Assembly: GCA_017516285.1 (NCBI GenBank)
Contig: JAFXDD010000033.1
Span: 59,822 to 123,821, forward strand
Length of the DNA: 64,000 nucleotides
DNA from: Lachnospiraceae bacterium
GTDB lineage: Bacteria; Bacillota_A; Clostridia; Lachnospirales; Lachnospiraceae
Reading direction: 5' to 3'
Both the position numbers and the translations under genes were made by a program. Shown piece after piece: positions 17,777 to 26,219 of the stretch. Numbering within the stretch: the stretch's first letter is position 1; each line of letters starts with the position of its first letter. The notes beneath the pieces are model-generated. The model did not search any database and was not told the DNA's origin. It worked only from the letters and a program-made list of their open reading frames with translations.

Positions 17777-18196
17777 ATGAAAGCGTTAATGAACGAATTC
17801 AAAAAATTTATTTCACGCGGTAACGTAGTGGACATGGCAGTCGGTGTTATTATGGGTTCTACCTTTACCAAGATTGTAACCTCTCTGGTAAATGATGTGA
17901 TGATGCCTGCCATTGGTATGCTGATTGGTGGTACTAGCTTTGAGAACTTTAAGTATGTAATCGAGCCTGCTACAGAGACAACAGCAGAGAGTGCTATTTA
18001 CTATGGTAAGTTTATTCAGAGCATTGTGGACTTCTTGTTAGTTGCAGTTGTTGTATTTGCTATTGTTAAATTAATAAACAGGATGCATAAAAAGGAAGAA
18101 GCACCAAAGGCACCGGCAGGTCCTACTGACGCACAGATTACAAACGAGCTGTTAAGAGAAAACAATGAGCTGTTAAAGAAAGTGCTGGAGAAATAA
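17777..18196 (+). CDS. mscL: Large-conductance mechanosensitive channel MscL
   Basis: The 139-residue protein is an MscL pore subunit that opens under membrane tension and lets solutes escape on osmotic downshock. The N-terminal helix and first membrane segment contain NVVDMAVGVIMGSTFTKIV, and the second membrane segment is SIVDFLLVAVVVFAIVKLIN. A charged C-terminal helix (ITNELLRENNELLKKVLEK) forms the cytoplasmic bundle. It functions as a homopentamer in the inner membrane. AAAGGAGA precedes the ATG. It stands alone between two terminators. Confidence 0.97.
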   Translation: MKALMNEFKKFISRGNVVDMAVGVIMGSTFTKIVTSLVNDVMMPAIGMLIGGTSFENFKYVIEPATETTAESAIYYGKFIQSIVDFLLVAVVVFAIVKLINRMHKKEEAPKAPAGPTDAQITNELLRENNELLKKVLEK

Positions 18197-18248
18197 AACA
18201 CTGTAAAGAGGTCTTTGTATCAAATAAAGGAATGACTTTAAAGCTAGG

Positions 18249-18291
18249 AAAAGGCGACAACCGGTTATGAGATATCTGGTTGCCGCCTTTT
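18249..18291. terminator. Bidirectional terminator between mscL and glgB
   Basis: Arms of 16 bases (18249-18264 and 18276-18291), with one mismatch and one G.U pair, are flanked by A-rich and T-rich ends on both sides. The hairpin can serve the convergent mscL (+) and glgB (-) genes. Confidence 0.85.
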
Positions 18292-18295
18292 GTAT

Positions 18296-20299
18296 TTATG
18301 AAGTTTTGCGCTTCCTGGATACTTTCTTTAACACAAGTGCACTTCGGGATGGGAGATAGCACTTAAAGCCTGTCTGTCCGTTTATCTTTATGGTTTGGTA
18401 ACGATAGTCGGTATCAATACGATTTGGCCCTCCAAACTGTTCATCGTCTGTAGAAAGAATAACAGCATAGGTGCCTTCCTCATGTACTGGGATAAAATAG
18501 CCATCGAAGGATTGTGTAGGATGAAAATTAAAAGCAAATACCACATTACCTTTGCCGTAAATCAGTGTCTTTTCGTTTTGGCCTGTCCAAAGAGAGGTAG
18601 CCTTCTTACTCAGCAGGTGCTCTTTCTTTAGTAGGGAAATCATGGCCTTATCAAAGGCTTGCAGGCTGCCATATCGAAGCAAATCGTTATCAGCCAGACT
18701 CCATTGACGGCGGCAGTAATGATAGCTCCAGTTATTGCCCTCACGAGGGAAGTCTATCCATTCAGGATGTCCGAATTCATTACCCATAAAGTTAAGGTAG
18801 CCTTCACCGGCAAGGGAGGCGGTGACCAGACGTATCATTTTGTGGAGTGCCATGCCTCTGTCAATCACAATGCTTGGAGTGTCCTTGCTCATGCTGGTGT
18901 ACATTTCTGCGTCGCAAAGGCGGAACATCAGGGTTTTGTCGCCAACCAGAGCCTGGTCGTGTGATTCTGCATAACCGATGGTCTTTTCCTGTGGGCGACG
19001 ACCTGTTAATTCGTGCCAAAGCTTAAACATATCCCAGGCTTCGTCTGTGCTTTCCTTTAGGGTTTTAATCCATAAATCAGGGACTCCCATGGAAAGTCGA
19101 TAATCAAAGCCTATGCCGCCATCGCGAATAGGGATACACATACCCGGCATACCGGACATATCCTCGGCAATGGTTATGGCTTGAGGATTTAGTGCATGAA
19201 TGAGCTCATTGGCAAGCTGCAGGTAGGTGACAGCATCCGTATCTGTATTCATAGAAAAGTACATTCTATAGTCTGTAAAAGCACTTCCAAGACCGTGGTC
19301 ATGATACAGCATGGAGGTGACACCGTCGAATCGGAACCCGTCAAAGTGAAATTCTTCCATCCAATATTTTAAATTTGAAAGCAGGAAGTGAAGTACTTCA
19401 TTTTTTCCATAATTAAACAATTTGGTGCCCCAGGCACTGTGATTACCCTTTTCCCCTTCGTGGAAAAACTGATAGGTTGTACCATCAAATTCATTGATAC
19501 CCTCGTTGGTGTTGTTTACAGCATGAGAATGTACTACGTCAAGCAGTACGGCAATCCCCATACTGTGCGCTGTATTAATCAGCTCTCGCAGCTCCTGACT
19601 GGTGCCGTAACGAGAGGAGGCTGCAAAAAAGTTGGATACCTGATATCCGAAAGAGCCATAATAAGGGTGCTCCATAATGGCCATAATCTGAATGGTGTTG
19701 TAGCCTAGTGACTTAATACGTGGAAGTACATTATCCTGGAATTCACGGTAGGAGCTTACTTTGTATTCCTCTCCGGACATACCGATGTGGCATTCGTAAA
19801 TAAGAGGAGATTTTTCGGGTTTAAAGCCACCATCGGTCCATTGGAATGTGTAATTCGGTTCTTCGAGCTCGGCACACCAAAGGTAAGTCACAGGGTCCTG
19901 CACTACGCGGGTGGCATAGAGAGGAATACGGCGAAGCTCTCGACCATTACTGATGACGATGGCCTGAACCTTTTGTCCCGATTTAAGGGTGTCCTGACCG
20001 GAAATATAAATTTCGAAGATGCCGTTATCCAGGCGTGTCATAGGATGAGAAGTTACATTCCAGTCATTAAAATCGCCTGTCAAAAACATTTTATCGGCTG
20101 CGGGAGCCCATTCACGGTATACCCATCCGTTTTCGGTACGATGAAAGCCGAAGTATTTGTGTCCATTCGCCAAGTCTATTAATTTGCTCTTTTTTTCAAG
20201 CAATTCTTTTTTCTTTTGTTTATAATATTCCATTCTGAGGTTTATATCCTTCTCGAAAGGAGCGAGATAAGGATCTATTTTTAAAATTTTGTAAGACAT
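18296..20299 (-). CDS. glgB: 1,4-alpha-glucan branching enzyme, eukaryotic-type GH13
   Basis: The 667-residue enzyme introduces alpha-1,6 branches into glycogen. An N-terminal CBM48-like domain (FGFHRTENGWVYREWAPAA, FLTGDFNDWN) is followed by a GH13 barrel with LLDVVHSHAVNN, the nucleophile in DGFRFDGVTSMLYHDHG, the acid in ITIAEDMSGMPGM and YAESHDQALVGDKT. The DGVTSMLYHDHG and FMGNEFGHPEWIDFPREGN forms are those of the eukaryotic-like GH13_8 group rather than E. coli GlgB. Start: ATG at 20299 with GGAGG five bases before; a GTG two codons earlier would overlap that site. Its promoter is at 20336-20364. Confidence 0.95.
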   Translation of the reverse strand: MSYKILKIDPYLAPFEKDINLRMEYYKQKKKELLEKKSKLIDLANGHKYFGFHRTENGWVYREWAPAADKMFLTGDFNDWNVTSHPMTRLDNGIFEIYISGQDTLKSGQKVQAIVISNGRELRRIPLYATRVVQDPVTYLWCAELEEPNYTFQWTDGGFKPEKSPLIYECHIGMSGEEYKVSSYREFQDNVLPRIKSLGYNTIQIMAIMEHPYYGSFGYQVSNFFAASSRYGTSQELRELINTAHSMGIAVLLDVVHSHAVNNTNEGINEFDGTTYQFFHEGEKGNHSAWGTKLFNYGKNEVLHFLLSNLKYWMEEFHFDGFRFDGVTSMLYHDHGLGSAFTDYRMYFSMNTDTDAVTYLQLANELIHALNPQAITIAEDMSGMPGMCIPIRDGGIGFDYRLSMGVPDLWIKTLKESTDEAWDMFKLWHELTGRRPQEKTIGYAESHDQALVGDKTLMFRLCDAEMYTSMSKDTPSIVIDRGMALHKMIRLVTASLAGEGYLNFMGNEFGHPEWIDFPREGNNWSYHYCRRQWSLADNDLLRYGSLQAFDKAMISLLKKEHLLSKKATSLWTGQNEKTLIYGKGNVVFAFNFHPTQSFDGYFIPVHEEGTYAVILSTDDEQFGGPNRIDTDYRYQTIKINGQTGFKCYLPSRSALVLKKVSRKRKTS

Positions 20300-20335
20300 T
20301 TGCACCTCCGCGTCTAAACTGTTATTATATATTTG

Positions 20336-20364
20336 ATTATACCTTCATAAAATTATCCTGTCAA
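20336..20364 (-). promoter_or_regulatory. Sigma-A promoter of glgB
   Basis: On the minus strand TTGACA (20359-20364) and TATAAT (20336-20341) are both perfect and 17 bases apart. The -35 box is one base away from the -35 box of the opposite promoter. Confidence 0.85.
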
Positions 20365-20365
20365 C

Positions 20366-20394
20366 TTGCGTTATTTGGAAGAATCGATTATAAT
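20366..20394 (+). promoter_or_regulatory. Sigma-A promoter pointing into palindromic element A
   Basis: TTGCGT (20366-20371), 17 bases, TATAAT (20389-20394). The predicted RNA start is near 20401, so element A would be at the 5' end of the RNA for the PLP decarboxylase-fold gene. Confidence 0.65.
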
Positions 20395-20535
20395 TATGTT
20401 ACTGTTCGCACAGCAGCCAGACACTTGCTGTCGGGCTGCGTGAGAATGTGATTCAGGAGTTGATTTCTGCTTCGCGAAGCGAATTAGCATGCAGAAATCA
20501 ATCGTTGCTGGTCACGGAGTGAACAGTAACATAAT
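20393..20535. repeat. Palindromic element A with nested inverted repeats
   Basis: About 143 bases between the divergent glgB and decarboxylase-fold genes. The outer arms are exact 15-base inverted repeats (20393-20407 and 20521-20535). Inside are two hairpins: GCAGCC...GGCTGC with an inner GACA...TGTC near 20413-20439, and 11-base arms TTGATTTCTGC / GCAGAAATCAA at 20460-20470 and 20491-20501 enclosing the palindrome GCTTCGCGAAGC. No open frame of note lies in it. It could be a miniature mobile or REP-like repeat, or a structured leader RNA. Confidence 0.75.
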
Positions 20536-20613
20536 CATAGCGGACATTACTATTCAGATGAATGGGACTTGGGTGATAATAGGCATAAGAAAGTCGGGAA
20601 GGGCGAAGGGAAG

Positions 20614-22056
20614 ATGGAGAAGACGAGCTTATATAACAAGTTAATAGAGTATGGGCAGTCTGATTACTATCCTTATCATATGCCCGGTCATAAGCGTAGC
20701 AGTAATGTAGACGAGAGTCTGGCATGGTCGCAAGATCCATTGGCATATATGCGTAGCATAGATATTACTGAGATTGATGGCTTTGATAATTTGCACCATG
20801 CTGAAGGGATATTGAAGCAGGCACAAGAACGTGCAGCAACTGCTTATGGCGCAAAAAGGTCTTATTATCTGGTTGGAGGCAGCACAGTAGGAATTTTAAC
20901 TGCAATTTCTGCATTAATACCATCCGGAGGTCGCATACTAATAGCAAGGAATTGCCATAAATCTGTGTATCATGCCATATTTTTGCGCGGACTTAAGGTA
21001 AGTTATATTCAGCCGGAGTATGACGCGCAGTTTGGTATTCCTTTGCCTGTTACTGCTGACGTGGTAGAGCAGGCCTTGGAGAAAGAGCCGGATATTCAGG
21101 CGGTTCTGATTACCAGTCCCACCTACGAAGGGCTGGTGGCAGATGTGGAAGGTATTGCTGAGGCGGCTCATAAGCATGGGGTTCCCCTTATTGTGGATGA
21201 AGCTCATGGTGCTCACTTTGGCTTCGCAGATATGTTGCCCCAAAGCAGTGTGAGGTATGCAGATGTGGTTATTCATTCCACCCACAAAACAACCCTTGCA
21301 TTAACACAGACCGCACTTTTGCATGTATGCAGTGATAGAGTTGATTGTGATGAAATACAAAGATATCTGGATATTTATATGACCAGCAGCCCATCTTATG
21401 TGTTGATGGCCAGTATAGAAGAAGCCGTGCGAGAAATGACAGAGCATGGACAATCCTTATATGAAAGCTATGTCAGGGAGGCTGTTACATTTTGTCAAGG
21501 TGTTGCAAAATTGCAGTATTTTCAAGTGCTGCAGGTGCCGGATATGATACAGGACCCATGTAAGCTGGTGATCGGCAGCAGTATTGCAGATTTCTCCGGT
21601 CAGCAGCTTTATGATTTACTTTTGCAGAAATATCACCTGCAAATGGAGCTTTGTCAAGGAAGGTATGTTTTGGCCATTATGACCCCATATGATAAGCCGG
21701 AGGGTTTTGAACGCCTGCTGTCTGCGCTTAAGGAGCTGGATGAGAATATGGCACAGGGGAGATTGGGCGGCATTTCTGTAGCTTACTTTGCCGGGCATCT
21801 TGCAAAGCAGCTTCCCAAACAGCAAATGTTGCCTACAGAGGCCTGGAGAAAAGGTTCGGCGTGCGTATTGGCTGAATGTGAAGGTCGTATTTGCAGTGAG
21901 TTTGTGTACCAATATCCGCCGGGTGTGCCTATTATGGTACCCGGAGAGGTATGGAGCAGAAGCATGATCGAGCATGTAGAAAAGCTTTATGAAATGGGTT
22001 ATGAGATTTTAGGGACAAAGAAGGATTTAGGAATAATTTATACTTATGTTTTATAG
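20614..22056 (+). CDS. Orn/Lys/Arg decarboxylase-family PLP protein (YaaO-like)
   Basis: A 480-residue fold-type I PLP protein of the basic amino-acid decarboxylase family. N-terminal YYPYHMPGHKRS, DITEIDGFDNLHHAEGIL, LVGGSTVGILTAISAL, PTYEGLVADVEGIAEAAH, the cofactor Asp in LIVDEAHGAHFGF and the Schiff-base Lys in HSTHKTTLALTQ (about residue 224) are all present. The short C-terminal domain ends at YQYPPGVPIMVPGEVWS. The family includes arginine and lysine decarboxylases, and the true substrate cannot be told from sequence alone. Start: ATG 20614 after GAAGGGAAG; a longer frame from 20569 is possible. In Bacillus the homologue yaaO also stands at the head of the tmk-holB-ricT cluster. Confidence 0.9.
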   Translation: MEKTSLYNKLIEYGQSDYYPYHMPGHKRSSNVDESLAWSQDPLAYMRSIDITEIDGFDNLHHAEGILKQAQERAATAYGAKRSYYLVGGSTVGILTAISALIPSGGRILIARNCHKSVYHAIFLRGLKVSYIQPEYDAQFGIPLPVTADVVEQALEKEPDIQAVLITSPTYEGLVADVEGIAEAAHKHGVPLIVDEAHGAHFGFADMLPQSSVRYADVVIHSTHKTTLALTQTALLHVCSDRVDCDEIQRYLDIYMTSSPSYVLMASIEEAVREMTEHGQSLYESYVREAVTFCQGVAKLQYFQVLQVPDMIQDPCKLVIGSSIADFSGQQLYDLLLQKYHLQMELCQGRYVLAIMTPYDKPEGFERLLSALKELDENMAQGRLGGISVAYFAGHLAKQLPKQQMLPTEAWRKGSACVLAECEGRICSEFVYQYPPGVPIMVPGEVWSRSMIEHVEKLYEMGYEILGTKKDLGIIYTYVL

Positions 22057-22075
22057 AAAGGGAATGTCGAATATT

Positions 22076-23494
22076 ATGTTTAAGAAAACGAAAATTATAT
22101 GTACAATGGGACCGGCTTGTGAAAGTGAAGAGATGTTGAAGAAGCTTATGTTAAATGGCATGAACGTGGCTCGTTTTAACTTTTCACATGGTGACCATGA
22201 GGAGCAGAAGGCCAGATTTAATAGATTGGTAAAGGTAAGAGAAGAATTAAAGCTGCCTATAGCTACTTTGATGGATACGAAAGGGCCGGAAATTCGTCTG
22301 GGTGTTTTTGCTAATGGTAAGGAAGTGCTGGAGGATGGCGCAAGGTTTGCTTTAACAACAGAGGATATTTTGGGTTCAGCAAACAGAGCTGCAATTACTT
22401 ATAAAAATTTGAAGAATGATGTAAAGCCGGGATCTACTATTCTCATTAATGATGGATTAATAGAACTGGTGGTTGACGAAATTACAGAAACCGATATAAT
22501 TTGTACTGTAGTGCATGGCGGTGTGGTTTCCAACAAAAAGGGCATTAATGTGCCGGGTGTGCAGTTGTCCATGCCATATTTAAGTGAAGTGGATACCAGG
22601 GATATTCTTTTTGGTATTAAAACCGGTTTTGATTTTATTGCTGCAAGCTTTGTTCGTAATGCAGAGGATGTAAAGGCAATTCGTGCATTGGTGTCCGGAG
22701 AAGGCAGTCATATGAAAATTATTGCGAAGATTGAAAATCAGCAGGGTGTTGATAATCTGGATGAAATTTTAGAAGTGGCAGATGGCATTATGGTGGCTCG
22801 TGGTGATATGGGTGTGGAAATTCCTTTTGAGGAAGTGCCTCATATTCAGAAGTATATGATTGAAAAGGCAACAAAGGCCAGAAAGCACGTAATTACGGCT
22901 ACACAAATGTTAGAGTCTATGATTAATAATCCTCGTCCTACCAGAGCAGAGGTTGCTGACGTGGCCAATGCAGTTTATGACGGTACCACAGCTATTATGT
23001 TGTCTGGCGAAACTGCTGCAGGTAAGTTTCCGGTAGAGGCAGTTGCCACCATGTCCAGAATTGCCAAGGAAGCAGAGAAAAATATGGATTATGGTAAATA
23101 TCTGGCACTGCATAAGCTGGACTATACGGAGGACCTGTCCACAGCGATAGCATATGCTGCCTGTACTATTGCTACAGAAATTCATGCAGCGGCAATCGTT
23201 CCGGTTACCATTACAGGCAAAACCTGTGGCAAAGTGTCCGGTTTAAAGCCGCCGGCACCGATTTTAGGCTGCTCCATGTTTGATGACGTATGTCGCAAGA
23301 TGAATTTAATGTGGGGTGTACAGTCTTTACACGTAGACACCAAAGAGACAGAAGAAGAGCTGTTTACCGAGGTAGTGCGTGTCAGCAAAGAGGCAGGCTA
23401 TATCAAGGCAGGTGACCAGGTGGTTATTATTGCCGGTGTGCCTTTGGGTAAAGTGGGAAGCACCAATATGATTCGTGTTGTGGATGTAGAGTAG
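22076..23494 (+). CDS. pyk: Pyruvate kinase
   Basis: The 472-residue enzyme makes pyruvate and ATP from PEP and ADP. KTKIICTMGPACES, NVARFNFSHGDHEEQ, LMDTKGPEIRLG, the catalytic-lysine segment MKIIAKIENQQGV, MVARGDMGVEIPFEEVP and TATQMLESMINNPRPTRAE are all intact. The extra C-terminal PEP-utiliser-like domain seen in some Firmicute enzymes is absent. I took the ATG at 22076 (MFKKTKIICTMG), the family start; ATG 22064 is an alternative with the RBS too close. It follows the PLP gene by 19 bases and is probably in the same transcript. Confidence 0.97.
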   Translation: MFKKTKIICTMGPACESEEMLKKLMLNGMNVARFNFSHGDHEEQKARFNRLVKVREELKLPIATLMDTKGPEIRLGVFANGKEVLEDGARFALTTEDILGSANRAAITYKNLKNDVKPGSTILINDGLIELVVDEITETDIICTVVHGGVVSNKKGINVPGVQLSMPYLSEVDTRDILFGIKTGFDFIAASFVRNAEDVKAIRALVSGEGSHMKIIAKIENQQGVDNLDEILEVADGIMVARGDMGVEIPFEEVPHIQKYMIEKATKARKHVITATQMLESMINNPRPTRAEVADVANAVYDGTTAIMLSGETAAGKFPVEAVATMSRIAKEAEKNMDYGKYLALHKLDYTEDLSTAIAYAACTIATEIHAAAIVPVTITGKTCGKVSGLKPPAPILGCSMFDDVCRKMNLMWGVQSLHVDTKETEEELFTEVVRVSKEAGYIKAGDQVVIIAGVPLGKVGSTNMIRVVDVE

Positions 23495-23554
23495 AATAGA
23501 AGCTGTAATTATTCGGGAGGAAAAGCACGGTTTATTGTGTACAGAGGAGAAGCT

Positions 23555-25423
23555 ATGAGAAGTACGATAATGAAGATATGCTTGAGGGGGTTGTTAATAA
23601 TTGTAGGCGGCGGTGTAGTAGCTGCTGCTTTAATGGCGCTGGCATACATGGTTCCAGTCAATGATAGGATTGCGCAAAATGCACTAGAGGTGTTTGACAA
23701 AGAGGGGTGGTATCCCTTAGCATCCGTGCAGAGTCAGGAATTTGCTACGTATTTTCATAGTTATGAGCCGGACGTTTTAGATAATGGTACGGATAGAGTT
23801 ATGATTTCTACAGCGTTGGATCAGGTTCTTACAGAAAATGCTATTTACAGAGCAATGAGTGGATATAGTGCGTATTACGGAGATAATTATTCCTATTATT
23901 GGCATGGTTATAGTATTATATTGCGTCCGCTGATGTATCTCTTTAGTTTCACAGATTTTCGCAATATTAACAGTGCATTACAGATGCTATTGGTTTTCTT
24001 GCTGATTAAAATTGTTTGGGATAAAAAGGGGGCATTGTATGCACTTGCAATATTTAGCATTTATCTATTGGCGCAACCGGTGGCTTTAGGGAAATCATTG
24101 CAGTTTTCTTGGATATTTTATATTGCTCTTTTGGGTTCCTACATTGCAGTGAAGTATTCGGAGAGGCTTGTAAGTGATTATAAGTATCTATATCTATTTC
24201 TGATAATTGGTCTGATGACTAGTTTCTTTGACTTATTGACATACCCTTTGTTTACCTGGGGGATGGTTGCTGTTATATTTATACTTATGGATAAGGATGG
24301 AGTATCTCCATGGTTGTATTTATGGAAGGTGGTTAGTACAGGTATAGCATGGATAATAGGTTATGCAGGCATGTGGTGTATGAAGTGGTTCATAGGCAGC
24401 TTGGTTCTCAGGGAGAATATTTTTAAAAAGGCTATATGGGAGGTGATGTATCGGGCAGGTACACAGGGAGACAATCATATAGGGGTATTGACCTGGGCGG
24501 ATAGACTGGAGACGTTGTACATTAATTGGAAGCATTATGACAACATGGTTTGCGCCACAATACTTTTATTATGGTTAATAGGGATCTTTGTTTTAAATAT
24601 AAAAAACGGAGTAAAGAAATCTGAAAAAACACTTTCTCTGACTGTAGTAGGAGTTTCCTCTTTTGTATGGTATCTGGTTGTGGCTAATCATACTATTACG
24701 CATCATTTCTTTACGTATAGAATTTGGTTGGTTTCTATGTTGGCATTTATGATAATCGGTTTGATTAATTATGATGGGAATGTATTGTTAGCGTATAAAA
24801 AAAGATTGCAGGTTATTGGAAAGTGGTTTGTTTGCGGTATGTTTTCAGTTGTTTTGGTATTTCTCTTTGCAAAAGAGGGAATAGATGTTTCAAACACAGG
24901 ATTATTACCAAGATATGTTTCGTTGGGAAGTGGCAATAAGTGGGAGGTGGAATTTACGCCTACCTTCCCTGGGATTAATGGATTTTTATTGTGTATGAAA
25001 TCTGAGAGTACCAGCGGATATTATCAAATAACCTTGTCTAAGGGAGACGACTTGCTTTATCAGGAAAAATATGACATAGCAGAGTTTTCAGAAAATGCTT
25101 ATGGGAATTTTGAAGTTGAATGGGATGTGAAGGCTGGAGCAAAATATGAGCTGATGCTGGAAGCTGTTGAACCAAATGCAGAGGTTTTTGCAGTAATTAC
25201 AGAGGAGGGCAGCCTGCCATTGGCTGAATATCAAAATTTACGTATTAATGGACAAGTTTATAACAGCCAGCCATCTACAGGCTTTACTTATTGGAGTCTG
25301 CCGCCTTCAAGATGCACACAGATTCTTTTGGTAGGATGCGCAATGGCATGCTTAATAAGTGTTGTGTTGTCCCTGGAGTCGGTTTTGCATAGAAAAGCAA
25401 ATAATAAAGTCAAAAAAATATAA
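23555..25423 (+). CDS. Unknown polytopic membrane protein with extracellular domain (GT-C-like layout)
   Basis: About 622 residues from ATG 23555 (AGAGGAGAAGCT upstream). I do not recognise a named family. An N-terminal membrane anchor (LLIIVGGGVVAAALMALAYM) is followed by a loop of about 100 residues with many Tyr and Asp, then some eight to ten hydrophobic segments between residues 120 and 430. A soluble region of about 150 residues that looks beta-rich (WEVEFTPTFPGINGFLLCM, YYQITLSKGDDLLYQEKYD) comes next, and a last membrane helix and a Lys-rich tail end it. The layout resembles GT-C glycosyltransferases or related envelope proteins. The coding DNA is more AT-rich than its neighbours. It lies between pyk and tRNA-Pro. 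Confidence 0.8.
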   Translation: MRSTIMKICLRGLLIIVGGGVVAAALMALAYMVPVNDRIAQNALEVFDKEGWYPLASVQSQEFATYFHSYEPDVLDNGTDRVMISTALDQVLTENAIYRAMSGYSAYYGDNYSYYWHGYSIILRPLMYLFSFTDFRNINSALQMLLVFLLIKIVWDKKGALYALAIFSIYLLAQPVALGKSLQFSWIFYIALLGSYIAVKYSERLVSDYKYLYLFLIIGLMTSFFDLLTYPLFTWGMVAVIFILMDKDGVSPWLYLWKVVSTGIAWIIGYAGMWCMKWFIGSLVLRENIFKKAIWEVMYRAGTQGDNHIGVLTWADRLETLYINWKHYDNMVCATILLLWLIGIFVLNIKNGVKKSEKTLSLTVVGVSSFVWYLVVANHTITHHFFTYRIWLVSMLAFMIIGLINYDGNVLLAYKKRLQVIGKWFVCGMFSVVLVFLFAKEGIDVSNTGLLPRYVSLGSGNKWEVEFTPTFPGINGFLLCMKSESTSGYYQITLSKGDDLLYQEKYDIAEFSENAYGNFEVEWDVKAGAKYELMLEAVEPNAEVFAVITEEGSLPLAEYQNLRINGQVYNSQPSTGFTYWSLPPSRCTQILLVGCAMACLISVVLSLESVLHRKANNKVKKI

Positions 25424-25452
25424 AAAATTACAAACTCTTTCAACATTAGGGC

Positions 25453-25481
25453 TTGAAGTGATACATTTTTTGTGGTAGAAT
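25453..25481 (+). promoter_or_regulatory. Promoter of tRNA-Pro
   Basis: TTGAAG (25453-25458), 17 bases, TAGAAT (25476-25481), 32 bases before the tRNA gene. Confidence 0.7.
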
Positions 25482-25513
25482 AACAAATGTGTCACTTAGG
25501 CATGTTGAAAAAT

Positions 25514-25587
25514 CGGCGTGTGGCTCAGCTTGGTAGAGCGCATCGTTCGGGACGATGAGGTCGCAGGTTCGAATCCTGTCACGCCGA
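25514..25587 (+). tRNA. tRNA-Pro (anticodon CGG)
   Basis: A full cloverleaf can be drawn: acceptor arms CGGCGTG and CACGCCG, D arm GCTC...GAGC, anticodon stem CATCG/CGATG around loop TTCGGGA (anticodon CGG, reading CCG), and T arm CAGGTTCGAATCCTG. A is the discriminator. CCA is not encoded. The GMP-kinase-like gene starts 16 bases after it, so it may be transcribed with the downstream genes. Confidence 0.97.
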
Positions 25588-25603
25588 CGATAAGGAGACT
25601 GAT

Positions 25604-26197
25604 ATGGGTAAGCTTATAGTCCTTATGGGTAAAAGTGCTTCCGGGAAGGACACTATTTATAAACTGTTGCTTGCAGATAAGTCGTTAAAGCTGCGGCAGC
25701 TTGTACCATATACTACCAGACCACGGCGCGTGGGCGAGATTGAAGGAGAAGCTTACCATTTTGTCACTGAGGAACAATTTAATGCATTGTTAGAGAAGGG
25801 GCGTGTGATTGAGCATCGCTCCTATCATACTATTCACGGCCTTTGGAGGTATTTTACGGTAGAGGATGAGCAGTTGGATTTGTCCAGGCATAGTTATCTG
25901 CTGATTGGTACTTTGGAGGCCTATGTTAGCATTGTCCGGCATTTTGGACAGGAGCAGGTGGTTCCGGTTATGGTTACACTGGATGATGGAGTCAGACTGG
26001 AAAGAGCCCTGAGTCGTGAGCGGCAGCAGGAGCATCCCAAGTATGAGGAAATGTGCAGGCGTTTTCTGGCAGACAGCGCAGATTATTCTCAGGAGAAGAT
26101 GTTTGCTGCAGGAATTAAACGGGTTTTTGAAAACCATGCTTCTGAGACCTCTGCTGTGGAAATCAGTGCTTACATACAAGAGCAATTGATGTTTTAG
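25604..26197 (+). CDS. Divergent guanylate-kinase-like protein
   Basis: The 197-residue protein has a P-loop LMGKSASGKDTIYKLL (residues 7-22) and the guanylate-kinase substrate segment YTTRPRRVGEIEGEAYHFV followed by EQFNALLEKGRVIEH. The usual GNYYGT segment is replaced by HTIHGLWRYFT, so GMP binding may differ. RALSRERQQEH fits the lid arginines. It occupies the place that thymidylate kinase (tmk) holds in the Bacillus cluster. It may be a second guanylate kinase or have moved to another nucleotide. TAAGGAGACTGAT provides the RBS. Confidence 0.85.
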   Translation: MGKLIVLMGKSASGKDTIYKLLLADKSLKLRQLVPYTTRPRRVGEIEGEAYHFVTEEQFNALLEKGRVIEHRSYHTIHGLWRYFTVEDEQLDLSRHSYLLIGTLEAYVSIVRHFGQEQVVPVMVTLDDGVRLERALSRERQQEHPKYEEMCRRFLADSADYSQEKMFAAGIKRVFENHASETSAVEISAYIQEQLMF

Positions 26198-26219
26198 CCA
26201 TTTTATAGAAGGGATATTT

